This document shows, in pieces, positions 31,939 through 40,347 of a DNA stretch of 64,000 nucleotides. The position numbers were made by a program, and so were the translations under genes. Each line of letters opens with the position of its first letter. Within the stretch, counting starts at the first letter, position 1. The stretch spans positions 2,900,539 to 2,964,538 of the forward strand of contig NZ_FXXA01000002.1 in the NCBI RefSeq assembly GCF_900184265.1, in the 5' to 3' direction. This DNA comes from Eggerthella timonensis (GTDB lineage Bacteria > Actinomycetota > Coriobacteriia > Coriobacteriales > Eggerthellaceae). A model generated the notes under the pieces. The model did no database searches. It saw only the letters and a list, made by a program, of their open reading frames with translations, and was not told the origin of the DNA.

Positions 31939-32544
31939 TCACCGCCCGCTTGGTGCGAGCTTCGCGCGCAGCTGGCGCAGGGCGTTGCCGCGGTGGGACA
32001 CGGCGTTCTTCTCCTCGGGCAGCGCCTCGGCGAGCGTGCGGCCGTCGTCGAACACGTCGGGCAGAAACAACGGGTCGTAGCCGAAGCCGTGCTCCCCACG
32101 CTCCTCGTGTCCGATGCGCCCCTCGACGGTGCCGTGCGCGACCGTCTCGGCGCCGTTCTCGTCGATGAACACGAGCGTGCACACGAACCGTCCCGTGCGC
32201 TCCTCGTCGGACACGCCGGCCAGTTCCGCAAGCAGCTTGGCGTTGTTCGCCGCATCGTCGCACGGATCGCCCGCATACCGCGCCGAGTACACGCCCGGCG
32301 CGCCGTCGAGCGCATCCACGGCCAGCCCGGAGTCGTCAGCGAGCACGGCCATACCGCCGCTCGCCGCGCGGGCGGCCTGCGCCTTGATGCGCGCGTTGCC
32401 CTCGAACGAGTCGGCGTCCTCGACCGGGTCGGAATCAAGCCCCAGATCGCGCAGCGTGCGGAACTCCCAACCGGGAAAGTCGAGCGCCGTGGCGATCTCC
32501 TCGGCCTTGTGCGCGTTGTTGCTGGCGATGACGATGGTCTTCAT
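31939..32544 (-). CDS. rdgB: Non-canonical purine NTP pyrophosphatase (RdgB/HAM1)
   Basis: The 201-residue house-cleaning enzyme hydrolyses ITP, dITP and XTP to monophosphates, and so keeps deaminated purines out of nucleic acids. Typical motifs are IVIASNNAHKAEEI at the N-terminus (substrate and phosphate contacts), SFEGNARIKAQAA near 47, ADDSGLAVDALDGAPGVYSARYAG near 69 (catalytic acid) and HGFGYDPLFLP near 152. SHRGNALRQL closes the protein. It follows murI by 33 bases in the same direction, and the pair is probably one operon. Confidence 0.95.
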   Translation of the reverse strand: MKTIVIASNNAHKAEEIATALDFPGWEFRTLRDLGLDSDPVEDADSFEGNARIKAQAARAASGGMAVLADDSGLAVDALDGAPGVYSARYAGDPCDDAANNAKLLAELAGVSDEERTGRFVCTLVFIDENGAETVAHGTVEGRIGHEERGEHGFGYDPLFLPDVFDDGRTLAEALPEEKNAVSHRGNALRQLRAKLAPSGR

Positions 32545-32577
32545 GCGATGAGGCTCCTTCTCCTTGGGTGATGTGCG

Positions 32578-33489
32578 CTACGAGGGAAACGCGACGCGCC
32601 CGACCCGGTCGATATCCGTGCGGAACACGCGCGCGCCGAAGCTGCGGAACTCCTCCACGTCCTCCCCCGTCGTGTAGAAGTCGTAGCAGGGCTCGTGGTC
32701 GTCCGAGGCCAGCGCGCCGCGCCGCGAGAGGATGTGCGCCACGTCGTGCGCGGCCTCCTGCGCCGACGAGATCAGCGTCACGTCGCGCCCCACCACGCCG
32801 CCGATAAGCGCTTTGAGCAGCGGGAAATGGGTGCATCCCAGCACGAGCGTGTCGATGTCGCAGCGGCGCAGCGGCTCGAGGTACTCGCGGGCGATCTCCA
32901 GAAACGCCGGGCGGATGTACACGGTGGACACGAGCGACGTGAAGTCCTCGATGGGGCCCTCGGCCATGCGCAAACCCTGTTCGGCGATCTCCACGAAACG
33001 CGGCGTGGCCGTGGAGAACACGGTGATGCCGGCGTCGAGGTGGCGGATGGCCTTCGTGTACGCGTCCGACTCCACCGTGGCCTTCGTGGCGATCACGCCC
33101 ACGCGGCGGTTCTTCGTGGCGTGGGCCGCAGCGCGGGCGCCAGGCTCCACCACGCCGACGACCGGCACGGGAAACGTCTGCTGCGCGTGGGACAGGCCGG
33201 CCGCGGTGGCCGTGTTGCACGCGATGACGACGAGCTTCACGCCGCGCCCGACGAGCCACGCGCCGATCTGCTGCACGAAGCCGTCCACCTCGTCGAGGCT
33301 GCGCGGCCCGTAGGGGCAGCGCGCCGAGTCGCCGAGGTACACGATGGACTCGTTCGGCAGCTCCTTGGCGATCTCGCGCGCCACGGTGAGCCCGCCGAAT
33401 CCGGAGTCGAACACGCCGATGGGCGCGTTGTCGAACCCTGCGGCGCCTTCGGCGAGGGACGGCGCGGTCGTTGTCTCGATGGTTTCCAT
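32578..33489 (-). CDS. murI: Glutamate racemase
   Basis: The 303-residue enzyme makes D-glutamate for peptidoglycan. The N-terminal catalytic motif is GVFDSGFGGLTVAREI. The two catalytic cysteines lie in VIACNTATAA (near 101) and VLGCTHFPLL (near 212). A ~25-residue N-terminal extension precedes the conserved part. A TATACT hexamer ends 6 bases before the ATG at 33489, and no ribosome-binding site is seen, so the message may be leaderless; alternatively a start further in is used. It is divergent from the flavoprotein-like reductase gene. Confidence 0.95.
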   Translation of the reverse strand: METIETTTAPSLAEGAAGFDNAPIGVFDSGFGGLTVAREIAKELPNESIVYLGDSARCPYGPRSLDEVDGFVQQIGAWLVGRGVKLVVIACNTATAAGLSHAQQTFPVPVVGVVEPGARAAAHATKNRRVGVIATKATVESDAYTKAIRHLDAGITVFSTATPRFVEIAEQGLRMAEGPIEDFTSLVSTVYIRPAFLEIAREYLEPLRRCDIDTLVLGCTHFPLLKALIGGVVGRDVTLISSAQEAAHDVAHILSRRGALASDDHEPCYDFYTTGEDVEEFRSFGARVFRTDIDRVGRVAFPS

Positions 33490-33604
33490 CGCCCCAGTAT
33501 ACCGCAGGGTTCGTTCGTTGTTTGCATTCGACACCCGCCGGTCATAGTTTCTGCTAACCTGATGCATGAGCGGAGAAAGCACGATGAGAAACGAGGCGAA
33601 GCTT

Positions 33605-34219
33605 ATGAAGGTTCTGCTGATCAACGGAAGCCCGAACGAGAAGCGCTGCACGTACACCGCGCTCAGCGAGGTGGCCGGCGCGCTGGAAGCGCAGGGCGTC
33701 GAAACCGAGGTCGCCTGGATCGGGCGCGAGCCGGTGCGCGGCTGCCTGGGATGCGGCGGCTGCTCCAAGCGCGGCGACAATCGCTGCATCTTCGACGACG
33801 ACGTGGCGAACGGCCTCATCGAGAAGGCGGTGGATGCCGACGGCCTCGTCGTGGGAACGCCGGTGTTCTACGCGGGAGCGAACGGCGCGCTGCTGGCCGT
33901 ACTCGACCGCATGTTCTACGCCGCCTCCAAGGCGCTGCGCTTCAAGCCCGCGGCCGCCGTGGCCTCCGCGCGGCGCGCCGGCACCACCCCGGCCATCGAC
34001 CAGGTCAACAAGTACTTCCAGATAAGCTGCATGCCCGTGGTGTCGTCGACCTACTGGCCCATGGTGCACGGCCAGAGCGTCGAGCAGGTGCGCGAGGACG
34101 CCGAAGGCATGCAGATCATGCGCGGCCTCGGCACGAACATGGCCTGGATGCTGCAGGCGACCGCCTCCGTGCCCGTGCCCGAAATGGAGCGCAAGATCGT
34201 GACGAGCTTCATCCGCTAG
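33605..34219 (+). CDS. NADPH-dependent FMN reductase / iron-sulfur flavoprotein-like
   Basis: The 204-residue flavodoxin-fold protein begins MKVLLINGSPNEKRCTY (FMN phosphate loop). A compact cysteine motif follows, GCLGCGGCSKRGDNRC near 44-59, typical of the Isf-like branch in which cysteines can bind a 4Fe-4S cluster. VVGTPVFYAGANGALLAVLDRMFY near 92 is the flavin-binding segment. GAGG precedes ATG 33605 by 8 bases; an ATG at 33584 is possible. It may shuttle electrons in anaerobic metabolism. Its 18-base distance to ybaK suggests co-transcription. Confidence 0.85.
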   Translation: MKVLLINGSPNEKRCTYTALSEVAGALEAQGVETEVAWIGREPVRGCLGCGGCSKRGDNRCIFDDDVANGLIEKAVDADGLVVGTPVFYAGANGALLAVLDRMFYAASKALRFKPAAAVASARRAGTTPAIDQVNKYFQISCMPVVSSTYWPMVHGQSVEQVREDAEGMQIMRGLGTNMAWMLQATASVPVPEMERKIVTSFIR

Positions 34220-34237
34220 CGCAGGCGCGAGGGAACC

Positions 34238-34723
34238 ATGGCCAAGGAATACGATCGCAAGACGAATGCGATGCGCGTGCTCGACGCGGCGGGGACGCCT
34301 TACCGGGCGCGCTTCTTCGATTGCCCGGAAGCGCTTTCGGGCGTGGAGGTGGCGCGCATCCTCGAGCTCGACCCCGACACCGTGTTCAAGACCCTCGTCA
34401 CCCAGGGGAAATCGGGCGAGCACTACGTGTTCATGATACCCGTGGCCTGCGAGCTCGACCTCAAAAAGGCCGCTGCCGTCGTGGGCGAGAAGGCCGTGGC
34501 CATGATCCGCTCGCGCGAGCTGCTCGGCCTGACCGGATATGTGCACGGCGGCTGCTCGCCGCTCGGCATGAAGAAGGCCTTCCCCACCGCCATCGACGAG
34601 ACGTGCCGGCTCCACGAGCGCATCGCGTTCTCGGGCGGGCGCATCGGCTGCCAGATCGAGATGGCGCCCGACGACCTGGCGCGCGTGGTGCCCCTCGTCG
34701 CAGCAGACCTCACCGTGGTATGA
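34238..34723 (+). CDS. ybaK: Cys-tRNA(Pro) deacylase, YbaK/EbsC family
   Basis: The 161-residue editing protein hydrolyses Cys-tRNA(Pro) formed by mistake by prolyl-tRNA synthetase. Motifs of the YbaK group are present: GVEVARILELDPDTVFKTLVT near 34 with catalytic Lys, LDLKKAAAVVGEKAV near 75, and GYVHGGCSPLGMKK near 102. The last is the family's strongest signature. The length is normal. It follows the flavin reductase gene closely. A TGTCCC hairpin and a minus-strand terminator begin right after its stop codon. Confidence 0.92.
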   Translation: MAKEYDRKTNAMRVLDAAGTPYRARFFDCPEALSGVEVARILELDPDTVFKTLVTQGKSGEHYVFMIPVACELDLKKAAAVVGEKAVAMIRSRELLGLTGYVHGGCSPLGMKKAFPTAIDETCRLHERIAFSGGRIGCQIEMAPDDLARVVPLVAADLTVV

Positions 34724-34727
34724 AGAA

Positions 34728-34760
34728 TGTCCCAAACGGGGACTGTCACCGTTTGGGACA
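34728..34760. repeat. TGTCCC hairpin repeat
   Basis: TGTCCCAAACGG and CCGTTTGGGACA form a perfect 12-bp stem around a 9-base loop. The design (inverted ends around a GGGAC-rich core) resembles the TGAGAC units elsewhere in the window. It may also terminate the ybaK message, although the following run is A, not T. Confidence 0.7.
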
Positions 34761-34793
34761 AAAAAAACGGGCCCGCGCGATGCGGGCCCGTTG
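34761..34793 (-). terminator. Terminator of the L,D-transpeptidase gene
   Basis: On the minus strand ACGGGCCCGC pairs with GCGGGCCCGT around ATCGC, followed by seven or more T residues. It lies 22 bases after the stop codon. Confidence 0.88.
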
Positions 34794-34814
34794 CCTTGGG
34801 TCGAAGCGGCCATC

Positions 34815-36476
34815 CTACCAGTGCGACACCACCGTGTCGCCGGACGAGAGCAGGCCGTACAGCTCGGCCGCCTTCGATGGGGAGAGGTTCACGCATCCGT
34901 GGCTGCCGAAGCCGTCCGCGTACATCGTGCCTCCGAAGCCCGAAGTCTGCCAGTCGGCATCGTGGAAGCCGATGTAGTTGCCCACGAAGGGCATCCAGTA
35001 CTGCACCTCGGTCTCGTAGATCTTCTCGTTTCCATTGTAGCCGATAAGCTTCGAGGGGCTTGCCATCTGGTTGACCATGTAGACGCCCGTAGGGGTGTCG
35101 TGCTCGCCGTCGGGCTTGCCGGTGATGACGTCGGTTTCCCAGATGATGGCGCCCGACGCATCGTAGAAGCGCGCATGCTGCTCGGACAGGTCGAGATCCA
35201 CATAGCGGCTTCCCCAATCCTGCTTGCCTGCGCCGTTGTACGCGTCGCCCGTCTGCGTGCACGGGATGTCCACCGTGTCCGCCGTGCCGTTCGCCACGCC
35301 GTCCTTCACAAGCGTGAGCAGGGCGTCCTTGTCAACCTCCCAGCCGTACGTGCCGCCGGCGACCGTGACCACCTTGCCGTCGGGACGCGTGTAGGTGCGC
35401 TGCGTGCCGACGGTGTTGCAGGCGGCCGCGAGCTCGTCCACCCACGCCGCGAGCGCGCCTTCGTCGAGCGTCACCGTGAGGTCGTCGGCAAGCGTCACCC
35501 ATTGGGAGATGAGGCTCGCGTCCACCGTGCCCGCCACCGTGCCGGCCATGAGCAGCTCGAGGTCGGCCTTGATCATGGCGTTCGCCTCGTCGGCCGCCGC
35601 GGAGAGCTTCGGATCGGAGGAGAGCACCGTCGGCTTGAGCAGCTGCTCGGCGGTGAGCTTCACCTGCGGGTCGAGTCCCGCCACCGCTTCGTCGGCCGCC
35701 TTGATCACCGCGTCGGCATCGAGCGCCGTGCCCACGGCCTCGGGCTGCACGACGAAGGCGGCCTGAGCCTCGTCGAAGCCGATGGCCGCGTTCGTGGGCT
35801 GCGTGGCGTCCTCGTTGAACGTGGCCACCGCGGTGCGGATGGCGTCCTCGAGGCCCGTGCCGTTGTACGTGGCCACGAGCTTGGCCGTCTCGTCGTGATC
35901 CTTCCGCAGCTCGAACGGCCAGGCCCACGGGTTCATGTCGGACAGCATGTCCTTCACGACCTTGCCCTCGTCGATGGACAGCCCCGCATCGGTGGCGTCC
36001 AGCTTGAGCGAGAAGCCCTGCCCGTCGATGGACAGCTCGTAGTCCTTGATGGAATCGGTCAGCACCTTCTCGGCGTCGCCTGCGCTCATGAGCGACACGT
36101 TGAGGTCGCCGATGCTCGAGTTCGGCATGAAGCGGTCGGTGAAGTACCATGCCACGCCCGCATACGCGACCAGGAGCAACGCGACGATCACGCCGAGCGT
36201 GATGCCGAGGATCTTGAGGGGCTTGTGCTTGCGCTCGCGCACAGGACCCTGCCCCATATCGACCGGCCGCATGGAGCCGAGCGGTTGGAACACCTGGTCG
36301 GACGCGTAGCGCATCGGAGGCTGCTGCCCCGCTTCGCGCGGAGGCTGCGCAACCGGGGGCATGGCGGCCGTGGGCTGCACGGGAGGGACGGTGGGAAGCG
36401 GCTCGCTGTTCGCGCTATGATGAGCGCCGGCGGCGTGACGGCCGCGCGACGGCTTGTCGGACTTGTTTTCGCTCAT
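34815..36476 (-). CDS. L,D-transpeptidase (YkuD) with membrane anchor and peptidoglycan-binding-like repeats
   Basis: The 553-residue protein has a Pro/Gln-rich cytosolic N-terminus, one transmembrane helix at about 87-110 and an outer part. The outer region carries two tandem YoaR/PG-binding-4-like domains at about 115-400. The catalytic YkuD domain follows at about 425-553, with the SHGCVNLS nucleophile motif (Cys near 526) and the upstream HDADW. It forms 3-3 cross-links or attaches proteins to peptidoglycan. ATG 36476 is preferred over ATG 36488, which leaves the better-placed GAGAG site. A TACAAT -10 box lies about 30 bases upstream. Confidence 0.92.
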   Translation of the reverse strand: MSENKSDKPSRGRHAAGAHHSANSEPLPTVPPVQPTAAMPPVAQPPREAGQQPPMRYASDQVFQPLGSMRPVDMGQGPVRERKHKPLKILGITLGVIVALLLVAYAGVAWYFTDRFMPNSSIGDLNVSLMSAGDAEKVLTDSIKDYELSIDGQGFSLKLDATDAGLSIDEGKVVKDMLSDMNPWAWPFELRKDHDETAKLVATYNGTGLEDAIRTAVATFNEDATQPTNAAIGFDEAQAAFVVQPEAVGTALDADAVIKAADEAVAGLDPQVKLTAEQLLKPTVLSSDPKLSAAADEANAMIKADLELLMAGTVAGTVDASLISQWVTLADDLTVTLDEGALAAWVDELAAACNTVGTQRTYTRPDGKVVTVAGGTYGWEVDKDALLTLVKDGVANGTADTVDIPCTQTGDAYNGAGKQDWGSRYVDLDLSEQHARFYDASGAIIWETDVITGKPDGEHDTPTGVYMVNQMASPSKLIGYNGNEKIYETEVQYWMPFVGNYIGFHDADWQTSGFGGTMYADGFGSHGCVNLSPSKAAELYGLLSSGDTVVSHW

Positions 36477-36680
36477 AATCACTCTCATAGGTCTGGGTCT
36501 TCTGACCATTGTAGCAAGTCGAGGGTAATTCTCCTGTAACAAAACGGTTCGCTTTCCGGTTGGGCTGCGATTGTCACAATTTCGACACGGGGCGCGCATG
36601 AGACGTCCGCATGTCTTCCTCAACGTGCGGTTGAGCGTCGACTCGTCCACAACGCGTCGTCCACAACGCCGCGATCGTCC

Positions 36681-36708
36681 TTGACAAACGCGCACGCGCC
36701 GATAGAAT
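36681..36708 (+). promoter_or_regulatory. Promoter of ssrA
   Basis: A perfect TTGACA (36681-36686) and TAGAAT (36703-36708) with a 16-base spacer. The strength fits a stable-RNA promoter. The RNA 5' end is 62 bases downstream, so a short leader is removed or a second start is used. Confidence 0.75.
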
Positions 36709-36770
36709 GGATGTTCGCGGCGAAGCCGTGGAACATTGACAAGGTGGGCCTTCGACCCCGCACTTCTTCT

Positions 36771-37139
36771 GGGGGCGACTGGTTTCGACATGGTACGTTT
36801 GAAATGAGGAGCAGGTCGTGGTCTCCTCGCCACGTTAAACAGGGGTACCGTCAATTTAATTGGCAAGAACAACACTCAGAGCGCTCCGGCGCTCGCCATG
36901 GCTGCTTAATAGCGCCAGGCTGTCGGCCTTGGGATTTCCCCGCCCCTCGGTCCGGCATCAACCTAGGGGAATGCGCTTGAGCACGTAGCCGGTATGGCTC
37001 AGGCAAAGATCGAACCGGCTAGGGTGCGTCTCGCTTGTCCGCGGGCTGGCCGCATCCGAATCTCGACCACGGACTAAGCTTGTAGAGCCTCATGGAGAAG
37101 GTAGTATGGACCGGAGTTCGATTCTCCGCGCCTCCACCA
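36771..37139 (+). ncRNA. ssrA: Transfer-messenger RNA (tmRNA)
   Basis: The tRNA-like ends pair (GGGGGCG with CGCCTCC plus ACCA). The 3' part contains GGTTCGATTC-type T-arm sequence, written here as GGAGTTCGATTCTCC. The mRNA-like part encodes a tag read back from the TAA-TAG stops as GKNNTQSAPALAMAA, ending in the hydrophobic ALAMAA that marks proteins for proteolysis. With SmpB (38058-38525) it rescues stalled ribosomes. Confidence 0.96.
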
Positions 37140-37147
37140 CCAATGAC

Positions 37148-37183
37148 AGGACCCCGTCGGCTGCGCGCCGACGGGGTCCTTTG
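37148..37183. terminator. Terminator of ssrA (bidirectional)
   Basis: AGGACCCCGTCGGC and GCCGACGGGGTCCT form a perfect 14-bp stem with a 5-base loop and a short TTT tail. It separates ssrA from the convergent acidic-protein gene. Confidence 0.9.
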
Positions 37184-37206
37184 CGTTTGCGGGGTTGCGC
37201 CCGGGG

Positions 37207-38022
37207 TTACTTCTTCAGGAAGGACGTGAAGTCGAGCGCGCTCTTGATGTCGTCGAAAGCGCCCTTGAGCTCGGCTGCCACGGCGATGCCGTCCTTGTAG
37301 ATGGCATTCATGTCGCTCGTGGCCTCGGCCACGCCCTCCTTCGTGATGCCGAGGTCGTAGGGGTTGTCCTCCTCGTCGGTGCCGGACCCCTCGTCCTCCT
37401 CGACGTAGTAGTACTCCGCCTCTTCGCCGTCCTCCATGAGCACGAACCCGATGACGTCGCCGTCCTCGTCCTCGATGTAACGCACGATGTCGTCATCGTC
37501 GAGTTCGAGCTCCACCAGCTCGTAGCCGTCGTCCTCGGCGCTCGGCTCGATGATGGCGACGTCCTGCACGTCGTCGGCCTGGCCACCCTCAAGCTCCTCG
37601 AGGGCGTTGGCTTGCGTGATCTCGGACACCGCGCCGGCGGTCACGTCGCCGTCCTCGCCGAGCGCGTCGGCGTCGTAGGAATCGAGGGAGCCCTCCTCGT
37701 AGAGCTGCGCCTCCTCGTCGGCCGCGTCGCCGTCAACGATATGGAAGCCCTCCTCGGACAGGTCGATGCCCACCGCCTGCGACGCGACGGCTGCGAGGCC
37801 CCCGTCGTCGCCGGAAAGCGACGTCTCTCCCTCGCCGTCGGGGCCTTCCTCGGCGAAGAAGCCCTCGTAGGCGTCCTCGAGGTCGGTCTCGTCGTCGGCC
37901 GGATCGAACTCCTCGTCGTCTTGGAACTCCTCGACGTCCTCGAGCTCCGTCTCCTGGTCGATCTGCTCGGCTTCCGTCTCCGCGCCGTCCTCGATGGTTT
38001 CCAGTTCCTCGTCCAAGCCCAT
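37207..38022 (-). CDS. Hypothetical highly acidic protein
   Basis: The 271-residue product is not recognised. About a third of its residues are Asp or Glu, in runs such as ELELDDDDIVRYIEDEDGD, and there is almost no Lys/Arg before the last 50 residues. The C-terminus (DMNAIYKDGIAVAAELKGAF) is likely to be helical and better ordered. It has no signal or membrane segment. AGGAGG precedes ATG 38022 by 6 bases, so expression should be good. It is 35 bases downstream of smpB in one direction, probably the last gene of the M42 peptidase-smpB unit. The charge pattern suggests a disordered binder of basic surfaces such as ribosomes or histone-like proteins. That is speculation. Confidence 0.8.
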   Translation of the reverse strand: MGLDEELETIEDGAETEAEQIDQETELEDVEEFQDDEEFDPADDETDLEDAYEGFFAEEGPDGEGETSLSGDDGGLAAVASQAVGIDLSEEGFHIVDGDAADEEAQLYEEGSLDSYDADALGEDGDVTAGAVSEITQANALEELEGGQADDVQDVAIIEPSAEDDGYELVELELDDDDIVRYIEDEDGDVIGFVLMEDGEEAEYYYVEEDEGSGTDEEDNPYDLGITKEGVAEATSDMNAIYKDGIAVAAELKGAFDDIKSALDFTSFLKK

Positions 38023-38057
38023 GATGGCCTCCTTCGCGTCTGTAACGTTGCCGCAGC

Positions 38058-38525
38058 CTAGTACCGGCTGCGCTCCTTGAGCACGCGCTCCACCTCGCGG
38101 CGGGAGTCGCGCGCCGCCATGGTCGCGCGCTTGTCGTAGAGCTTCTTGCCGCGCGCCACGGCCAGCTCCACCTTCACGAGCGAGTTGTCCTTGAAGTACA
38201 TCTTCACGGGCACGAGCGCCATGCCCTTCTCCTTGACCTGCTCCTGCAGCTGGCGGATCTGCTTCTTGTGCAGCAGCAGCTTGCGCTTGCGGTCGGGGTC
38301 GGGGTTGGCGATGTTGCCGTTCAGGTACGGCGGGATGTGCACGTTGTGCAGCCACACCTCGCCGTCGCGGATGAGCGCGAAGCAGTCGGTGAGCTGGCAG
38401 TGGTTGTCGCGCAGCGAGCGCACCTCGGTGCCCGTCAGCTCGATGCCCGCCTCGATCGTCTCGAGGATCTCGTATTCGTGGAACGCCTTCTTGTTCTTGG
38501 CGATGGTCTTCTCTTCGCGTTTCAC
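38058..38525 (-). CDS. smpB: SsrA-binding protein SmpB
   Basis: The 155-residue OB-fold protein binds tmRNA and brings it to stalled ribosomes. The sequence shows the KKAFHEYEILETIEAGIELTGTEV-type opening (given here in part), the conserved LRDNHCQLTDCFALI region and the C-terminal basic tail KKLYDKRATMAARD that enters the mRNA channel. It is 9 bases downstream of the M42 peptidase gene. ssrA is 0.9 kb away on the other strand, a common neighbourhood for the two partners. Confidence 0.97.
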   Translation of the reverse strand: MKREEKTIAKNKKAFHEYEILETIEAGIELTGTEVRSLRDNHCQLTDCFALIRDGEVWLHNVHIPPYLNGNIANPDPDRKRKLLLHKKQIRQLQEQVKEKGMALVPVKMYFKDNSLVKVELAVARGKKLYDKRATMAARDSRREVERVLKERSRY

Positions 38526-38534
38526 GCCGTACCT

Positions 38535-39683
38535 CTACTCCACGCCCGTCTCGTCGAAGCGCTCTTGCGCGGTCGACTCGGCTTCGCCCTCGTCGTCGGT
38601 CACCGCATCGCCCATGCCCGGCACGAAGCAGGCGTCCTCGTCCAAGTCGAGCGCAAAGCGGACGAGCAGCTTCACCGTCGCGTCCAAGTCGTCGAGGCTG
38701 ACCACCTCGGTGGGCGTGTGCATGTAGCGCAGGGGCACCGACACGAGGCCGGTGGGGATGCCGCTGCGGGTGATCTGGATGGAGCGGGCGTCGGTGCCGG
38801 TGACGCCGGGCTCGGCCTCGATCTGGTACGGCAGCCCCTCGGCCTCGGCCGCCGCCACGAGGCGCTCGAACACGGCGGGGTTGATGTTGGGGCCGCGCGC
38901 GATGACGGGGCCTTCCCCGCAGACGATCTTGCCGTACTTCGTCTTGTCGATGCCGGGATAGTCGGTGGCGTGCGTCACGTCGAACGCGATGGCCACGTCG
39001 GGGTTCAGGCCGTACGTGGACGTGATGGCGCCGCGCGTGCCGATCTCCTCCTGCACGGTGGCAGCCACGATGAAGTCGCCGGGCGCGCGACCCTCCTTCG
39101 CGAGCGTCTCGAGCACGCGCGCAGCGATCCACACGCCCGCCTTGTCGTCGAAGGCGCGCGAGACGGCCATGTTCTTGCCGAAGCGCTCGAAGCCCACGCC
39201 GAACGTGATGACGTCGCCCACCATGACGAGCTTCTTCACGCGCTTGGCCGGCAAGCCCAGGTCGATGACCAGCTTGTCGATGGGCGTGACGTTCTTGCGC
39301 TCGTCGGGCTCGATGAGGTGGATGGGCTTGCGGCCCACCACGCCGCGCAGCGGCTCGAAAGAGTTCGACGCGTGCACGTCCACGCGCATGCCCGGCAGGA
39401 TGGCCGCGTCCACGCCGCCGACCGACGACACGGACAGGAAGCCCTCGTCGGAGATGTAGGTGACCATGAGGCCGATCTCGTCCATGTGCGCGGACAGCAT
39501 GAGCGACGGGGCCACGCCCGTGCCCGACAGCCGCGCATGGACCGAGCCCATGACGTCGGTTTGGATCTCGTCGGCCGTGCCGGCCAGGCGCTCGCGCACG
39601 AGCTCGGCCACGGCGATCTCGGTGCCGGTGGCCGACGGGGTCTCGAGCAGTTGCTTGAGGAATTTGACCTGCTTGTTCTTCAT
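38535..39683 (-). CDS. M42 family metallo-aminopeptidase/glutamyl aminopeptidase
   Basis: The 382-residue cytosolic enzyme is a di-metal TET-type peptidase. Metal ligands are recognisable in LSAHMDEIGLMV (His/Asp near 64), SRAFDDKAGVW near 175 (bridging Asp), the catalytic VQEEIGTRGA near 210 and FDVTHATDYPG near 232. A HTPTE-type His appears in YMHTPTEVV near 322. It degrades peptides, perhaps also cellulose-like substrates in some homologues. The start at 39683 has AGGGAG upstream. A disordered acidic tail of about 35 residues follows the catalytic domain. It heads the unit with smpB and the acidic protein. Confidence 0.92.
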   Translation of the reverse strand: MKNKQVKFLKQLLETPSATGTEIAVAELVRERLAGTADEIQTDVMGSVHARLSGTGVAPSLMLSAHMDEIGLMVTYISDEGFLSVSSVGGVDAAILPGMRVDVHASNSFEPLRGVVGRKPIHLIEPDERKNVTPIDKLVIDLGLPAKRVKKLVMVGDVITFGVGFERFGKNMAVSRAFDDKAGVWIAARVLETLAKEGRAPGDFIVAATVQEEIGTRGAITSTYGLNPDVAIAFDVTHATDYPGIDKTKYGKIVCGEGPVIARGPNINPAVFERLVAAAEAEGLPYQIEAEPGVTGTDARSIQITRSGIPTGLVSVPLRYMHTPTEVVSLDDLDATVKLLVRFALDLDEDACFVPGMGDAVTDDEGEAESTAQERFDETGVE

Positions 39684-39872
39684 AGCGCTCCCTGTTCTGG
39701 GCAAGGCCGCGCGGGCGCGCGGCACGTTCGTTCGGTATGGGACACAGTATAGCCCCTGCGACGCCTGAGCGGCTACCTCATCGCAGCGTTGACGCGAGGC
39801 CGTCACCGGAGCACCACGAAGCATCCGGGGCCGACGGCGCGCGACGGGCTGGCAGGCGACCTGGCGAGGGGC

Positions 39873-40154
39873 CTACCAGTACTCCTTCTTCTTCGCCCGC
39901 TTGCGCTCGGGCTTCGGCGGGCGGAAGTCGAGCGCCAGCTGACCGTCCTGCGAGGCGACGGACGCCTTCTTCCGCTCCACGCTGTCGATGGTCCACGACA
40001 CGGCGTCCTTGCCGTACAGCTCCAGCATCTTGAGGCGCGCGTCGCGCAGGTTGCCCTTCGTGTTGGCGCGCGAGTCGCTTTCGAATTCGAAAAGCCCCGT
40101 GCCGCGCACGTCGGCGGCCGCGGGAGAGACGTAGTGGGCGATGTAGGTCTGCAT
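39873..40154 (-). CDS. Small hypothetical protein
   Basis: The 93-residue soluble protein is not recognised. It begins MQTYIAHYVSPAAADVRGTG, has a compact alpha/beta-like core to about residue 70 (LFEFESDSRANTKGN, ARLKMLELYG) and ends in a very basic tail (PKPERKRAKKKEYW). The conserved-looking core and the normal codon bias support a real gene. The upstream GGAAGGAT is a plausible ribosome-binding site. It is monocistronic between the M42 peptidase and otsAB. The tail could bind nucleic acid, but nothing proves it. Confidence 0.7.
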   Translation of the reverse strand: MQTYIAHYVSPAAADVRGTGLFEFESDSRANTKGNLRDARLKMLELYGKDAVSWTIDSVERKKASVASQDGQLALDFRPPKPERKRAKKKEYW

Positions 40155-40347
40155 ATCCTTCCTTCAAAGGTCGTGGTTTTCGCACTGTTCGCATGATACC
40201 CCAAGGCGGCCGCGCATGCTGCGCGAACGCGCGAGAAAAGGGCGCGTTCACGACGACCTGACAGCCGCGAAACAAGGATGCAACCGCTTCGGGAAGCGGC
40301 CCGTCGCTTCCCTACAATGGCAGAAAAGACAGCAAAGGTGGACCCCC

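Noticed and set aside
39778-40275. Alternative minus-strand gene overlapping the small hypothetical gene at 39873
   Set aside because: It overlaps the better-supported 93-residue gene in another frame and shows Arg-rich low-complexity composition without a start signal.
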